Source: Mycocentrospora acerina
Taxonomy: Eukaryota; Ascomycota; Dothideomycetes; Pleosporales
Assembly (NCBI GenBank): GCA_022701365.1
Contig: JAKUHH010000395.1
Location: 496,001 to 560,000 of the forward strand
DNA length: 64,000 nucleotides
Reading direction: 5' to 3'
Shown here: in pieces, positions 1-11,858 of the stretch
Layout of the letters: every line of letters starts with the position of its first letter
How positions within the stretch are numbered: the stretch's first letter is position 1
The notes under the pieces: generated by a model
The model's input: the letters and a program-made list of their open reading frames with translations, nothing else
Told to the model about the DNA's origin: nothing
Database searches by the model: none
Made by a program: the position numbers and the translations under genes

Positions 1-701
1 ACTTCCCCGTTCTGGAAAAGGTGGCCCCCAACCCAGCCTTCATTGAGCAGATCCCCGACAGCCCCGGAAACTACACGGTCGACTTGGCGAAAATCACAAA
101 GACATCCGTAGCCTTCCACTACCAGCTGCACATTGAAGACGAGACGATTGCCTCGCTCCCGCCTATTATCCTGTCCCCGGCCTGGCGAGCAGAAGCCACG
201 CAGACGTCGGCAATCCTCAACTACTCGCTCAACCCAAAGTACGACCTTGGCGGCGCAACTAGCCTCACGGTCCGCAATCTCGTCCTTGTCATCCGCCTGG
301 AGCCGGGCTCCAAGGCGCTGTCCTGCCAGTCCAAGCCGCCCGGTACCTTTTCCCGTGACAAGGGCCTCATTTACTGGCGCCTGGGCGACGTGACGTTTTC
401 GCGCGAGCAGCCCACGCAGAGCATCCGCGTGCGGTTTGTGACGGATGGCGAGGCCAAGCCGGGAAACACAGAGGCCAGGTGGGAAATTAGTGGGGAGCAG
501 TCGCTGGTGCTGGGGAGTGGGCTGGGGGTTAGTGTCAGCGTGCCTGGGGAAGTCAAGGCCGAGGGTGAGGGCGAGGCGGATCCGTTTGCAGATGAGGGCG
601 AGGCGGAGGTGGAGAGCGCGGTGCCGGTGCCTGCGGCGGTGGGGTGGAAGAGCGTGAATAGTGTGAAGAAGATTTCTAGCGGGACGTATTTGGGGGTGTG
701 A
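1..701 (+). CDS. Muniscin/Syp1-like endocytic adaptor, 3' end only
   Basis: The reading frame is open from the window edge (codons in phase from base 3) to a TGA at 699-701, giving about 232 C-terminal residues; the true start is outside the window. The visible part looks like the end of a mu-homology domain (beta-rich, with PIILSPAW, LVLVIRLEPG and GLIYWRLGDV) followed by an acidic Glu/Gly/Ala linker and a short C-terminus ending SGTYLGV. Fungal muniscins (Syp1, FCHo-like) have an N-terminal F-BAR domain and a C-terminal mu-homology domain, and act at the plasma membrane as early endocytic and septin-associated adaptors; that role is family knowledge. The identification rests on the mu-homology fragment because the F-BAR part is not in view. 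Another mu-homology adaptor is possible but less likely. Confidence 0.65.
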   Translation, partial: FPVLEKVAPNPAFIEQIPDSPGNYTVDLAKITKTSVAFHYQLHIEDETIASLPPIILSPAWRAEATQTSAILNYSLNPKYDLGGATSLTVRNLVLVIRLEPGSKALSCQSKPPGTFSRDKGLIYWRLGDVTFSREQPTQSIRVRFVTDGEAKPGNTEARWEISGEQSLVLGSGLGVSVSVPGEVKAEGEGEADPFADEGEAEVESAVPVPAAVGWKSVNSVKKISSGTYLGV

Positions 702-3517
702 GGAGGAGGAGGAGGAGGAGGAGGAGTAGTAAATACAAGAGGCGGGGAGAGGGGGAGTGGTTGTTTACCTAGGTATTACTTAATGTTGATGTTGTTGTTA
801 TAGTTGCTGCTGGTGCTGCTGGTGCTGCTGTTTTTGGTATTGTTGTCGTCTACCCGGCTGCCATTAATCTTCATTAATCAATTGCTTGTCACGTTCACCT
901 CGACGGAGACATGTCCGTTGGTCGCTACAATTCGGTCCAATTTCACGTGTGTCCATCACACGTCATCAAAGCATACTAATCATCTCCATCACACACAAAG
1001 AGATGGAGAGATGGAGAGAAAGAGAGAGAGATATCTCCCGGGCATCTCACCCCTCTCAGGTCGTCTGGCCTTAGTCAACCAAACGACCAACTTACCAACC
1101 ATCCGACGACCAACCAGGCACCACCCTCTCCCACTACACCCCACACCGGCCTGAAGAAACAAACAAGCCGAACCCCGACACAAGACTTGGCTGACTAGTA
1201 CACGTGGGCAGACCCGTACGTACCCTCGTCCTTGGCGAGTAGTTGATTGGCTGGGTTGTTGATTGAAGATATTCGCCACCCAATCAGCAAGGGGGTTTCT
1301 TTCTCGTCGCCCTCTATTGTGCAGGATTTTCAGTCAGCGGGGACTCTGAGATTGTGGTTGTTTGGGTGGGTGGATAGAAGTGATGACGGGTTTGGTGGAG
1401 TGGAGTGGAGAGAGGTGATGATGGTGGTGGTGATTCATGTTTACGCATGTCCATGTGCGTCTGTGTGTGAAATGATGGAGCGTGTAGAAGTCACTAGACT
1501 TGAGTTGTGAGATTGGTAGCGTTATGCATAAGGCCATGTGGTGTAGCATGGTGTTGTGTTGTGTTGTGTTGCCTTGCGGTGCAACATTCTTGTTCCCGGT
1601 TTCTTGTGAGTTGGACAGTTTTCCTGTTGGATCATGGCGTGGTGCGCTGGAAGGATGCCTGGGATGGCCCTTCGACAAGTTGAGATCCTTACATCATACG
1701 ACTTGATGAAGTGGGACGGGCGGACGGACGGTGGGTGGATGAGTGGGTACGATAACGGGCCTTTTTCTGTGGGCATGGATGAGAGTTATTGCTGGTGCTG
1801 GGTTCTCTGTAATCTGAGCCCTTGTGCGTGTATGAGCGCTTTTTTTTTAAACATGGGATCCATAATTGGGGACAGGGTTTCCAAGTGAAGAAGTTGGATT
1901 ACGGAGGATAAGCTAGGGGTTCGTATCAGCAGCCACACGAGCATATTTTGGTTTGTGTGAGAGTGTGGCTGGTAAAAAATACCGTCCACTCGGAGACGAG
2001 AGCGTGGGCCTTGTTGGTTCCACACACCAAATACGGAAATTCGAAACGACCTGGATACGGGCAACATGAACTGCGATTGTGACAGCGGGAGCAAATAGGC
2101 TGTCGTGGCAAGTTTTGCTGGAGATGAGTGCCTGGCCTGGGATGTATGATGAACCGATTGGAAATAGCGAATGCAGTAAGCTTGTGTGCGTTGGGCTCTC
2201 CATGTGGTGTTACGATGGCATGGTGCGAATTTTGCTAGTTTGCGCCGAGTTTGCGCTGGTGATGGGCAAAGCTGTGGCATCAGGTTGAGCTACACGGTAG
2301 TGCGTGGAAGTGTTAGACGGCTTCTAGAACATTGCAATGGACCGAGCGCACAAGATTTGATTGTGCAGCGGCGAATCGCTGCAGGGGTTCGACATGGACA
2401 GCTAGCGAGTCGAGAGTCATTGCAGCGACTGGCTAGGCATTGATTGATTGATTCACATTGTCAGTGCTAGCGCATTCTGCACGAGTATCGGACGGGTGTG
2501 GGAGAGGGCAGGAGCCCATAGAGCATAGAGCGAGGTTCTGACGTTGGCGCGGGCAGCTATATTCGCCACGAAAACATGACGTTTGGCGCCATGCGGGTTG
2601 GGGAGGGAATGGGAATGTATTCCGACCAATGGCATGGCTCAATGGCTGAATGCTGTGCCGTCCGCCAGCCACGCTGCAGGACACTTGCCGCTGAGCGGGC
2701 TGTGGCGCGCTTGAGATGGCGATGGCGATGGCGATAGCCGCCGTGGTGCAGACACGACGGGCGGACTGGTGATGGTTTGGGGTTGGGTGTGTGCTTGGAT
2801 TTACAGCGAGGTTTGTGTCTCTTGTGTCTACAGCGAGGGTTTGGGCGTACAGAGACGAGGGCGATGCAGCGCAAGGGTCCTCGTTGCAATGACGTCGTGG
2901 GTTTGAGCAACTGAGCCGCAACCAGGATGACTCAGCTGCCGCCCTCAGGAAACAGCAAGACGAGTGCAGCCATGCAGCCGTGTAGGTGGGTTTATTATTT
3001 GCTTGCTTGCCTGGGGCATGGGGCAGCCGACTAGTCGGTGGGGGGCAGACATAGAGGGAGATGCGCTGCCAGCCGTCCACAGTCTACAGTCCACAGTCTA
3101 CAATCCACAATCCACAGCCCACAGTCGACCTAGCTGGCCGTACCTTTTCTCGGTCGGCTCGTGTTCCCAGCACACACGCACCACCCAAGTAGCGCGGGCA
3201 CACTGCTGTCGGTCCTCTGCAAGCACTGCCAGCACCGTGTTGCCGTGCCGTGCCCTGCCTTGCCGTGCCCGCCCTGCCTGCCCTGCCCTGCCTCCTCGAC
3301 GTCGCCGTCCATCGCCGAGTGGCGCCCCTGCGAAGAGCAGCGCGCACCGCCCACAGCCCGTCGCCGGCCTCGACAGTCAGCGCCACTACGTCATCCCCAA
3401 GCCTCTTATCCCTGAATAGCCCACCCGCCCACACATGCCACCGCCTGCGCTGGGCCAGCCTCTGCTACACTCTGCACTCCAGCGCACTCGCCGGGGAGAG
3501 ACGAGGGGGATGCAAGA
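702..3517. other. Long intergenic region / histidine kinase promoter and leader
   Basis: No convincing gene lies in these 2.8 kb. The ORFs present are low-complexity shadows without domains. Visible features are a GGA-repeat tract just after the Syp1-like stop (about 703-727), a purine GA tract near 1003-1030, a TGTTG pentamer run near 1550-1570, a CCACAGTC-type direct repeat near 3077-3125 and a degenerate TGCCC/TTGCC pentamer array at about 3236-3297. The region probably holds the promoter and a long leader of the downstream kinase, including the uORF at 3435-3521. Confidence 0.6.
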
Positions 3518-3521
3518 ATGA
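3435..3521 (+). promoter_or_regulatory. uORF whose stop overlaps the kinase start codon
   Basis: An ATG at 3435 opens a 28-codon frame (starting MPPPALGQPLL, ending RGMQE) that closes with TGA at 3519-3521. The TGA shares two bases with the kinase ATG at 3518-3520, giving an ATGA overlap. This arrangement can couple termination to reinitiation or reduce translation of the main frame. It matters only if transcription starts upstream of 3435, which the sequence alone cannot show. Confidence 0.5.
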
Positions 3522-6500
3522 GCCCGAAGCCGACCCTGCCCCCGCCAGACACGGCCGTCCCGACCGCCTCTTGGACCACGACCCAAGCGACTGCCACTGC
3601 AACGGCAGCAACTGCCCGCCCCGCCCTGCCTCGCCTCCGCCGCAGCGACGTCCCCTACGAGCCACACCGCCTCAACGCCGACGATGATGACGCCACCACC
3701 ACCACGACTACCAACGACGACGACGACGCCGACGCCGACGCCGACGCCGACACCACGGGCACCGACACGGACCTGAGCGAGCAGGAAGACATGCGCGCCC
3801 GCCAGTCGCCCGACGAGCAGGAGCTCGAGCGCCTGCGCGTCCTGCAGCTCCAGATGCTGCAGCAGCAACAGCGCGCACGCATGGCCGCCGGCGGGGGCAA
3901 CCCAGGAAGCACCGCAGCCCCTGCCCTGGCAGTCGCCCGCCGGGTGGAGCCCATCAAGGAGGAGCCCGTGGGCCTCATGTCGCCCACGCTCGAGGACGCC
4001 TTCATCAGCCCAAGCCCCCTGCCCACGGCGCAGACAACCTCGACCGAGTCGACCGAGTCGGCCAGGACCATCCGCGGCAGCGTCCCCCCCACGCCCGCCG
4101 GCCACCAATACCAGTACCAGGCCCTGCGCACGCCGTCGTATCCCTTCCCCACCGTCCCCAACACCCCCCGATGGTCCATGGCCTTCCACCAGCCCTTCAC
4201 CAGCCTGTCGCCCACCGTCTCGGCCATCTACGGCCGCGAATACTCGGCCCCGCACGAACACATCGCCTCGGAGAGCAGCACCCCCGCCGCCTCGGCGACG
4301 CCCTTTCTGCCTGCAAGCAGCTACCGCCACATGCCTGCCGAGGCCGAGGACCCGCGCTTCCCCAGTCCTAACCTCTACGACTTGGTCTTGACGCTGGGCG
4401 CAGAGCCTGGCCTTGCAGCATGGTGGGCTGCCGTGACTTCCATTATGCGCGACTGCTATGGCGTGCAGCGGGCAACCCTCGCAGTGCCCGCCGACGCCTC
4501 TGACATTGAGAACGTGCCGTGGGGGCAAAAGTCGACGTGGACCATGACCGCTGACGATGGTCTCGCTGGAGCACCCATACCCCACGAGCCCAGAATCTCA
4601 CAACACCCCGGCGATGCAGCCGATCAAATGCAAAAGATGCGACGAGGGGAAGCAGCAGACGTGTCTCCAAACATGAAGATTCCTGAAAGAAGACCAAAGC
4701 TGTTCTCCCATCACTCGTTTGCAGGACATGAACGCCAGAGGCAGGACACTCCTCCTGAAAGCCCGTTACCCAACCTATTTTCGAGACCCAGGGGTCCACT
4801 CAGATCAGCCAGCCACGCCCCGCAAATGGGTGTCAAAGCGGAGCACCCGCAAATGGGTGTCAAAGCGGAGCACCCGCTAAGACAAGTCGAGCGGGCGTCG
4901 TTTGACGGTACATCAAGTCCTCCCTTCAAGACAGCCTCGGCTCGAGAAGCCTCGTTTAGTGATCCGGAGTTTTCCAGTGTGGGAGGGGAACCGTCGCCTG
5001 CAACTGCCGTGTTCAGTGTATTGCGAGCTCTCGACCACGAACCAGATGCATTGATAGACAATACTGGCATAACCCGTGTTCTGGAGCGAGGGCGCTTGGT
5101 AACGTTGACAAGAGACTATTCGACCTCGACGTCTACTTCGAGAGACAGTTCATCCAGCAAAGAACAATCAGACCCACCCAAACCATCGCCATTCCAAGCC
5201 AACACAGCAGGACAGGAAGCATCAAAGACGGCTGCCGCTCGTGGTCGTACCGGCTTCATGAGTGACCTGGGACTAGCCCCTCGATATGAAGAATATGAAC
5301 AGTACCCGAGCTCACCTTGGGCACAATCGCCTGCTCCCTCGCCCGCGATACAGAACGATCCAGATGATAACCCTTTCTTTGCCACAGGCCGGGTGGACGA
5401 AGAAACCTTTAATCCATCGCGCTCCCCACAGGATTACACGCAATACGGTATAGTGGAAGCCATTGGTGTAGACAAGGCTAGCACCATTACACATATCCCA
5501 TTCATACATCCTACCTTGTCGCAAGTGATGCAGCCCTTAGACATGTCAACTCCCTCTCGAACGCCATCCCTGTCACGGAGACAATCCGTAACATCAACAC
5601 ATACTGATACTACCCAGAGGGAGAAAATTCCGCGAAAGGCCCCAATCGCAATCCTCTCTACAATGTCGCCCATTGTTCCATACCCCCGAAATCTAACAAA
5701 CTCTCTGAAGCATCTGGGACCTCATCTAGCAACGTCATTTTCCAATGCATGGCAATTTACAAATGCCCAGGTGCAGATTGCCTCCGCTGGTCGGCGTCGT
5801 AGCGTCATAGGCACTTCTGTGGGTGTCACGTCAGTTTCGGATCAGGCTAGCCTTGATGATTTGCTTCGCCTTGATCTTCATAACATTACGTCTTCGGTTG
5901 CTGGGAGTGTTACTAGCCCTTCAGACTACTCGAGCCGATCACGGCATAGTCCTGGCGGGTCAATCACCAGTACGCCAGGTTGGGACTCAGCCTCTTTGGG
6001 CTTCTCAAGTAAACACTCCATTGGGAGCACGCCTGGCCATCTTGCAGGCAGCGAAGCGGTTGAGAGCTACTTTGATGCTAAGAAGAAAGCCAGTCGAGCT
6101 TCAAGCCAACCAGTTTCTGCAGCCCAAGAACAGCCTGTCCGGACTCAGGAGAGACGCCACCAGAAGCGAGTTAGTGTCAGCACGGTGATTGAGCACGGCG
6201 AAGACGACGCCCTCACACCCAAGAATGAGGGAGGATTGCAGGAAGACGTGTCCCAGTCACAACACCCTCAAACCCCGGCGCTGACACCAAGTAATCGGAC
6301 ACATTCTCTTTTGCATTCATATGGCGCAGACTTCAGCTCATCGTTCCAATCACTGCCAGCAACAACAACCCCAGGTGCGCGAGTGCCTCCCCCTTTCGAG
6401 CGTACAAGACGAGGCTCAATTACGGAAACACTGGAAATGCCACCTCCGTCCGAGAGTCTCCTCCGTACCATTATCGACTCTTTGCCTGTGCAGATTTTTA

Positions 6501-9500
6501 CGGCAGCGCCAGGTACCGGTGCTATCACATGGGTAAATTCAAAGTTTTTAATTTACAGAGGCCAAGACAGCCGGCAGGTGCTGCAAGATCCCTGGGACTC
6601 GATTCATCCGGAAGACCGAGAGTCATACCTAGAACAGTGGAACAAGTGCCTGCGCACGGGTCAGCAACTCCAGAAAAAAGTACGATTGCAACGTTTTGAT
6701 CAATGCTATCGCTGGTTTTATATTCGAGTTGCCCCACTGAAAAATAAGAGACAGCAAATTGTTCACTGGATTGGAACCAACATGGATTTCCATGAACAGC
6801 ACCAGGCGGAACTTAACTCGGCTCGACAACAAGAAACTGCCGCTTCAGAAGCCAAGTACAGGGCGCTAGCGAATTCAAGCCCGCAAATCGTTTTCGTCGT
6901 CTCCAACCGAAGAGGCCTAACCTTTTGCAATTCGCAATGGATTACGTTTTCCGGTCAGCTAGAGACTCAGGCCCTTGGAAATGGGTTCTTGGAGCATGTT
7001 CACTCAGAAGATGTGATCAAATGCAAGTTGCCACAGATGGACGAAGACGGTGCTGCCAATGTTCCCACTTCAATGCCCGCAGACAATGCGTCACAAGGTA
7101 CAAGCTCCTCTGATGGTTCGTCAGAGACTGAGAGAGGAGTCACCAGTCCAGCATCGTCACCTGACAGAATGGACATGCCACAAGCCAAACTTTCAAAGTT
7201 GGCGAGTACAGGGATTCTCAAAATCACCAAGGATGCCCATGGCCGATCATCCTACTCCACCGAAGTCAGACTTCGCAACAAAGATGGCGACTACAGATGG
7301 CATCTTGTCCGAATATTGCTCGAGAACTCTTTCGCTGAAGAAGGTGACGAGGAAGCCTGGTACGGTACTGCTACTGACATCAACGACCACAAGCTGCTTG
7401 AGCATACTCTGAAAGAAACCATGGACGCAAAATCTAGATTTTTGAGTAACATGTCTCACGAAATTCGAACCCCTCTCAACGGTATCTCAGGTATGGTCAA
7501 TTTTCTCTTGGACAGCATCCTCAATGCCGAACAGCTGGAGCATGTCAACATTATCAAAGCCAGTACCGACAGTCTGCTCAATCTCATCAACGATATCCTC
7601 GACTTGTCCAAGGTAGAAGCAGGAATGATCAAGTTGTCAATGGAATGGCTGCACTTGCCATCGCTTCTTGAGGAGGTGAATGATTTGAATATGGGCTTGG
7701 CCATTCAGAAGGGTCTGGAACTCAACTACCTTGTTGATGAGGGCGTGCCGTCAATGGTTAAAGGAGACAAGTTCCGCATTCGTCAGGTGCTGTTGAATGT
7801 CGTTGGCAACGCCATCAAATTTACTCCAAAGGGCGAGATTTTTGTCAGATGCAAACTACAACCGCCAGAGCGTTCGGGTCCACTCAAGGACAATGAACTC
7901 ATGGTACGATTCGAGGTTATCGACACAGGACGCGGGTTCACTGAAAGCGAAGCAAAGTACTTGTTCAAACGATTCAGTCAGATCGACGCCAGCAGCACTA
8001 GACAGCACGGCGGTACAGGTCTTGGGCTGGCTATTTCGATGCAATTTGTCGAACTACATGGAGGTAAAATGGATGCCCGAAGTGTTCCAAACAAAGGCTC
8101 AACATTTTTTTTCACGATCAAATTCGGTCTCCCTACAGCAGATGATGCCCCAGTACCACAGGTATCAACACCAGGAACGCCAGCTGTGGACCTTCAGACG
8201 ATAGTCCCGCCTCTACCTTTGCCTATGCAACCATCCCCCTTGCAAAAGCCTTTCATTTCACAGATCGCTGCCAATGTCTTGAAGCGTGTATCCAGTATTC
8301 CGTTAGAGCGCGGTGAAATCGTTACATCTCCGACGTTTAGCACGTCAGCTTCGGAGCGTTCGCACGAGTCTCCATCGCTTTCGTCGGGCAGTTCGGATCA
8401 TTCATTAACAAGTGCCGCCCTCACTGGACGGACGAGTCTACGATCGGAGAGGTCGTCCGCTTCTTCGTTTATGCGGGAGACAAACCTGCCCACTGATCCT
8501 ATAAACTTGGCCCTTCCCCCTAAACGAAGTAATAGCGGAGCCTCCGTTTCTGATGAGCTGGATCAGACCGCTCGATCGCCAAGCCCTCATCAAAGTCTTT
8601 CTCCCCTCGGAAGCGCACTACAACCCCCGATGTACTCCATTTTGGTCGTCTGTCCTCTGGTTCACAGCAGGGAGGCCACCATCCGGCACATCAAAAACAC
8701 GCTTCCCCAAGGAATACCTCATCAGATCACAGGACAGGAAAGCATTGTCGAAGCGCAGCGAATGCTTGGCGGCGATGATCCCGTGCTCTTCACCCACGTT
8801 GTCTTGGTACTACACGATACCGCTGAAGTCCATGCGATTGTGGACCAGATATTTTATTCTGTGACCTATGGAAATACTTCTGTTGTAGTAGTTTCAGATC
8901 CATCGCAGAAGAAAGAACTGATGAAAGAGGCTCCGGTCTATGATTACGAGCAACTTCACGCCGATCGACGGCTTCAATTCATCTACCGTCCTCTCAAGCC
9001 GTCCAAATTTGCAGTCATATTCGATCCGCAAAAAGAACGCGAGTCAAGCACTGACCGCAATCAGGATACGGCACAGCAAGTGGTTGTTAGCCAAAAGCTC
9101 GTTTTTGAAGAACTCAAGAACAGAATTGGTGGCAAAGGTCACAAGGTATTGCTTGTGGAAGACAATCACATTAACCAGACTGTACGAAATTCCCCTCGTC
9201 CGTTACTCGAGCAAATGCTAATAATTATATAGGTGATTTTGAAGTTTCTCGCGAGGATCGATGTCGAAGTAGAAACAGTTCTAGACGGCGCTCAGTGTAC
9301 GGATACTGTCTTCGCCAAACCACCTGGCTATTACTCAATCATTCTTGTACGAATTGCCATTGATTATTTAAGACATCTCACGCTGACCTTTACTATAGTG
9401 TGATTTACATATGCCAAACAAAGACGGTTACCAAGCCTGTAAGGAAATCCGACAATGGGAGAAGAGTCACCAATATCGTCGGCACCCCATCATCGCTCTT

Positions 9501-9665
9501 TCGGCCAATGTCCTCGGTGACGTCTACGCCAAATGCGCAGAGTCTGGCTTTAATTCGTATGTTACGAAGCCTGTGGCTTTCAAAGAACTATCTCTCGTGT
9601 TGTTCAAATTCGTGGACCCGCCAGATCCTTCGAAACCACCCGAGTTCATGAAACCCCTGAAATAG
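3518..9665 (+). CDS. PAS-domain hybrid histidine kinase (split GAF-PAS-PAS-HisKA-HATPase-REC)
   Basis: Exons are 3518-9181, 9233-9346 and 9399-9665 (2014 aa); the introns are 51 and 52 nt with TGCTAATA and GCTGACC branch sites. The N-terminal 970 residues are mostly disordered but carry pieces resembling a GAF domain: LYDLVLTLGAEPGLAAWW near 286, NVPWGQKSTW near 330 and an IAILSTMSP...PHLATSFSNAW stretch near 707-755. Two PAS folds follow (about 977-1097 and 1111-1295), then HisKA with phospho-acceptor His1314 in NMSHEIRTPLNG, an HATPase with N, G1, F and G2 boxes (NAIKFTPKG, DTGRG, FKRFSQID, GGTGLGLAIS; about 1414-1540), and a receiver domain with Asp1928 in CDLHMPNKDGY and the LVEDN acidic pair. 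All residues needed for a His-Asp phosphorelay are present. Such kinases signal through Ypd1-type phosphotransfer proteins to Ssk1 or Skn7. The domain order fits a soluble PAS-type hybrid kinase (group IX/Fos-1-like is possible), but I do not assign the group firmly. Confidence 0.93.
4821..4874 (+). repeat. 27-bp tandem duplication inside the kinase gene
   Basis: Two exact copies of a 27-bp unit start at 4821 and 4848 and encode a repeated PQMGVKAEH block in the disordered N-terminal region. The period is a multiple of three, so the frame is kept. Identity at the DNA level suggests a recent slippage or duplication event. Confidence 0.85.
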
Positions 9666-10915
9666 AGACAGCTACCCATACCGTCTTCACAAACACAAAC
9701 ACAAACACAAACACATACTTTCTATGAACAAAGTCATTTTAGGACCGGATGCATTAGCGACACGGCGCATATCCTGGGTGGAGGGGATTGTTTTGCTCGG
9801 TACTGTTGCGTTTTCACAAGGCGGTATAATCATAATCTGCACTTGAGACGAGACGTTTGTCATTTCATGCACTAATGACCATTTGGGTGTTGTACGCAAC
9901 GCGTTTGATTCTTTCGATTTTTTTTCTTGTTTCTACTTCTTCGGTCTCGCGGCGGGTTTACTTGCGTCTGGAACGTTGTTGCGCTTGTGCGACGGAACGG
10001 GACATAATTTGGGTTTGAAATGCATTAGGTAGCGTTTTGGCGTGCATAGTGAATGGCGTTTTCGTCATTTGTTGTTTGTCTTGTCTTGTCCTGATCAGCA
10101 TATGACAGGATCTTTCTACACAAAGCATAAGGAGAATGGAAAATGGCCATGCGCGCTGGGTGCAATCATGGCTTGAATTGAGGAATGACGCTGGAACAAG
10201 GACGCCGCCATGGTTAGGCAAGGAAATGTATCATAAATAGATCTGAGGGACGTGCAGAGAATACTTGGTAGTAGGAATACCGGGAAAGCTATACTATCCA
10301 AATTCTTCATCAATTTTATTCAACAAAAATTGTCAAACAAACAATTGAAATCGATTGCTAAAACGTCTCTTGCTTAGTCGGGAGAGCCGGTACTAAGCTC
10401 TAGACATCAGGCCTGCTGTGGCTTTGGTTCGTCCAGTAAAGTGGGAACTTACAATTAAAAACAGCCTTTACTTACTTCCTATCCCTGGTATTCAAGTCTC
10501 ACAACACATGTTTTTTTCCCGAATAATTGAGCTCATATTATTATCATTCCAGATTCTTATCTACATCATCTCAATCGGGCTTTCGCAGCTGACCCATAGA
10601 ACGCTTACTCTCAAGACTATTTCGTAAACATCACGACTTCAGTCCACATTTGTCAGCGATGTTCCTACTGGTTACACCCCAGTTGGAGTCTGACATCTAC
10701 CCGTCGCTGATTCGCCATTACTAGCAAGGATCTCGAGTGTCGTCATCACAGACCTAAGCTTCATCATTCATCAACAACATCATAAACCGATAGTCATTTC
10801 TCGTCGACGTGTCCTTGTCCATCGGACTACTGGCGCTTTAGAGTGAGGAAGCTTGGAGTGAAGGAATTTCCCAAGAAGAACAACAGCAACAACAACAACA
10901 ACAACAAAGCGCAAT
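9666..10915. other. Intergenic region
   Basis: No gene is supported. A short ACAAAC direct-repeat tract (about 9690-9715) lies in the likely 3' UTR of the kinase. The 3' half is AT-rich, and a CAACAACAA run at about 10880-10906 directly precedes the b561 ATG, as expected for a short unstructured 5' leader. Confidence 0.6.
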
Positions 10916-11858
10916 ATGGCGTCTGCTACTGGTATTCCAAGAGCTGTGACAGCGGAAGAGGAACCGCTGCTGGGAGAGAGAGGGGATGCAAGTCAGATTG
11001 AGGGACGGCCGCTCTATGAGAATCTTTGGCTAGGTACTGCTGCGATCGCGCAGGCAGGCATATGGATCGTGAGAATCCCATCATGCTTGGAACAACAGTC
11101 AAGTTAACCCAGGGCAGCTTGCAGGCATCGTCTGGGGCGCCATCCTCTCCCACAAGCTCATCTTCTTCTCCGCACATCCTGTAAGTTCTACCCAGCTCTT
11201 ATATCTACACAAACACACACAAGGGAAGAAATCTAGCTAACCACCACCATTTTATAGCTCCTCAACTCTGTAAGCCACCTCGACCCTCCCCCTTCCCCCT
11301 CCTGCGTAAGTCAACTACTCACAGTGCAACCTCCCGCAGGCCGGCTTCCTCCTCGCCATCCAAGCAACTCTAATCCTCCAACCAACCCACACTCCCGAGC
11401 AAAAGCGCTCCGGGACCGTCGCCCACTTCCTCTTCCACGCCGTAGGCACCACCGCCCTAACCGCCGGGCTCATCATCATCGAAGTCAACAAAGCAGGCCC
11501 AGGCCACGAGCACTTTGCATCCGCGCACGCGCGCCTCGGCCTCGCCTTCTACATTGGCGTCTACCTCCAGGCCCTCGTCGGCTTCACCCAGTACTACACC
11601 CCCAGCCTGTACGGCGGCGTCGACAAGGCAAAGAGCATCTACAAGTACCATCGTGTGGCTGGGTATTTGATTGCGGCGTTGGGGCTGGCGACGATTTCGG
11701 CGGCGAGCTGGACAACGTATTCGCTTAATGTGGGGCATTTGCAGCATTGGGCGGTGATTGTGGCGAGTGTGTTGGTGGTGGTCGGGGTGGTGCCTAGGGT
11801 TAGGTTGAGCAAGTTTGGGTTGAGGAAGGATGAGGGGAGGGTGAGGTTGGAGACTTGA
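10916..11858 (+). CDS. Cytochrome b561-type transmembrane protein
   Basis: Exons are 10916-11068, 11118-11180, 11258-11269 and 11340-11858 (248 aa). The N-terminus is acidic and cytosolic (EEEPLLGERG). Hydrophobic segments then follow in the order expected for a cytochrome b561 domain, with the family-like SAHPLLNSAGFLLAIQ stretch, TVAHFLFHAVGT and HARLGLAFYIGVY. The histidines in these helices are candidate haem ligands. Members move electrons across endomembranes or the plasma membrane, often using ascorbate or feeding ferric reduction; the substrate is unknown here. The third exon is only 12 nt and encodes LLNS. It was placed because the flanking AG and GT sites and the family motif agree on phase. 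The gene is convergent with the GPI-protein gene. Confidence 0.8.
11258..11269 (+). other. 12-nt microexon (LLNS) of the b561 gene
   Basis: CTCCTCAACTCT is preceded by a TTTATAG acceptor and followed by a GTAAGC donor, between introns of 77 nt (11181-11257) and 70 nt (11270-11339). Including it restores the conserved SAHP-LLNS-AGF motif. Skipping it keeps the frame but removes four residues beside the conserved histidine. Confidence 0.75.

Noticed and set aside
2433..3080. 215-codon minus-strand frame upstream of the PAS kinase
   Set aside because: Composition is random-like, with no signal, domain or splice context.
3386..4585. 399-codon minus-strand frame opposite the PAS kinase N-terminus
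   Set aside because: It is a Gly/Val/Arg-rich antisense shadow of a GC-rich exon; the sense strand is supported by domains and introns.
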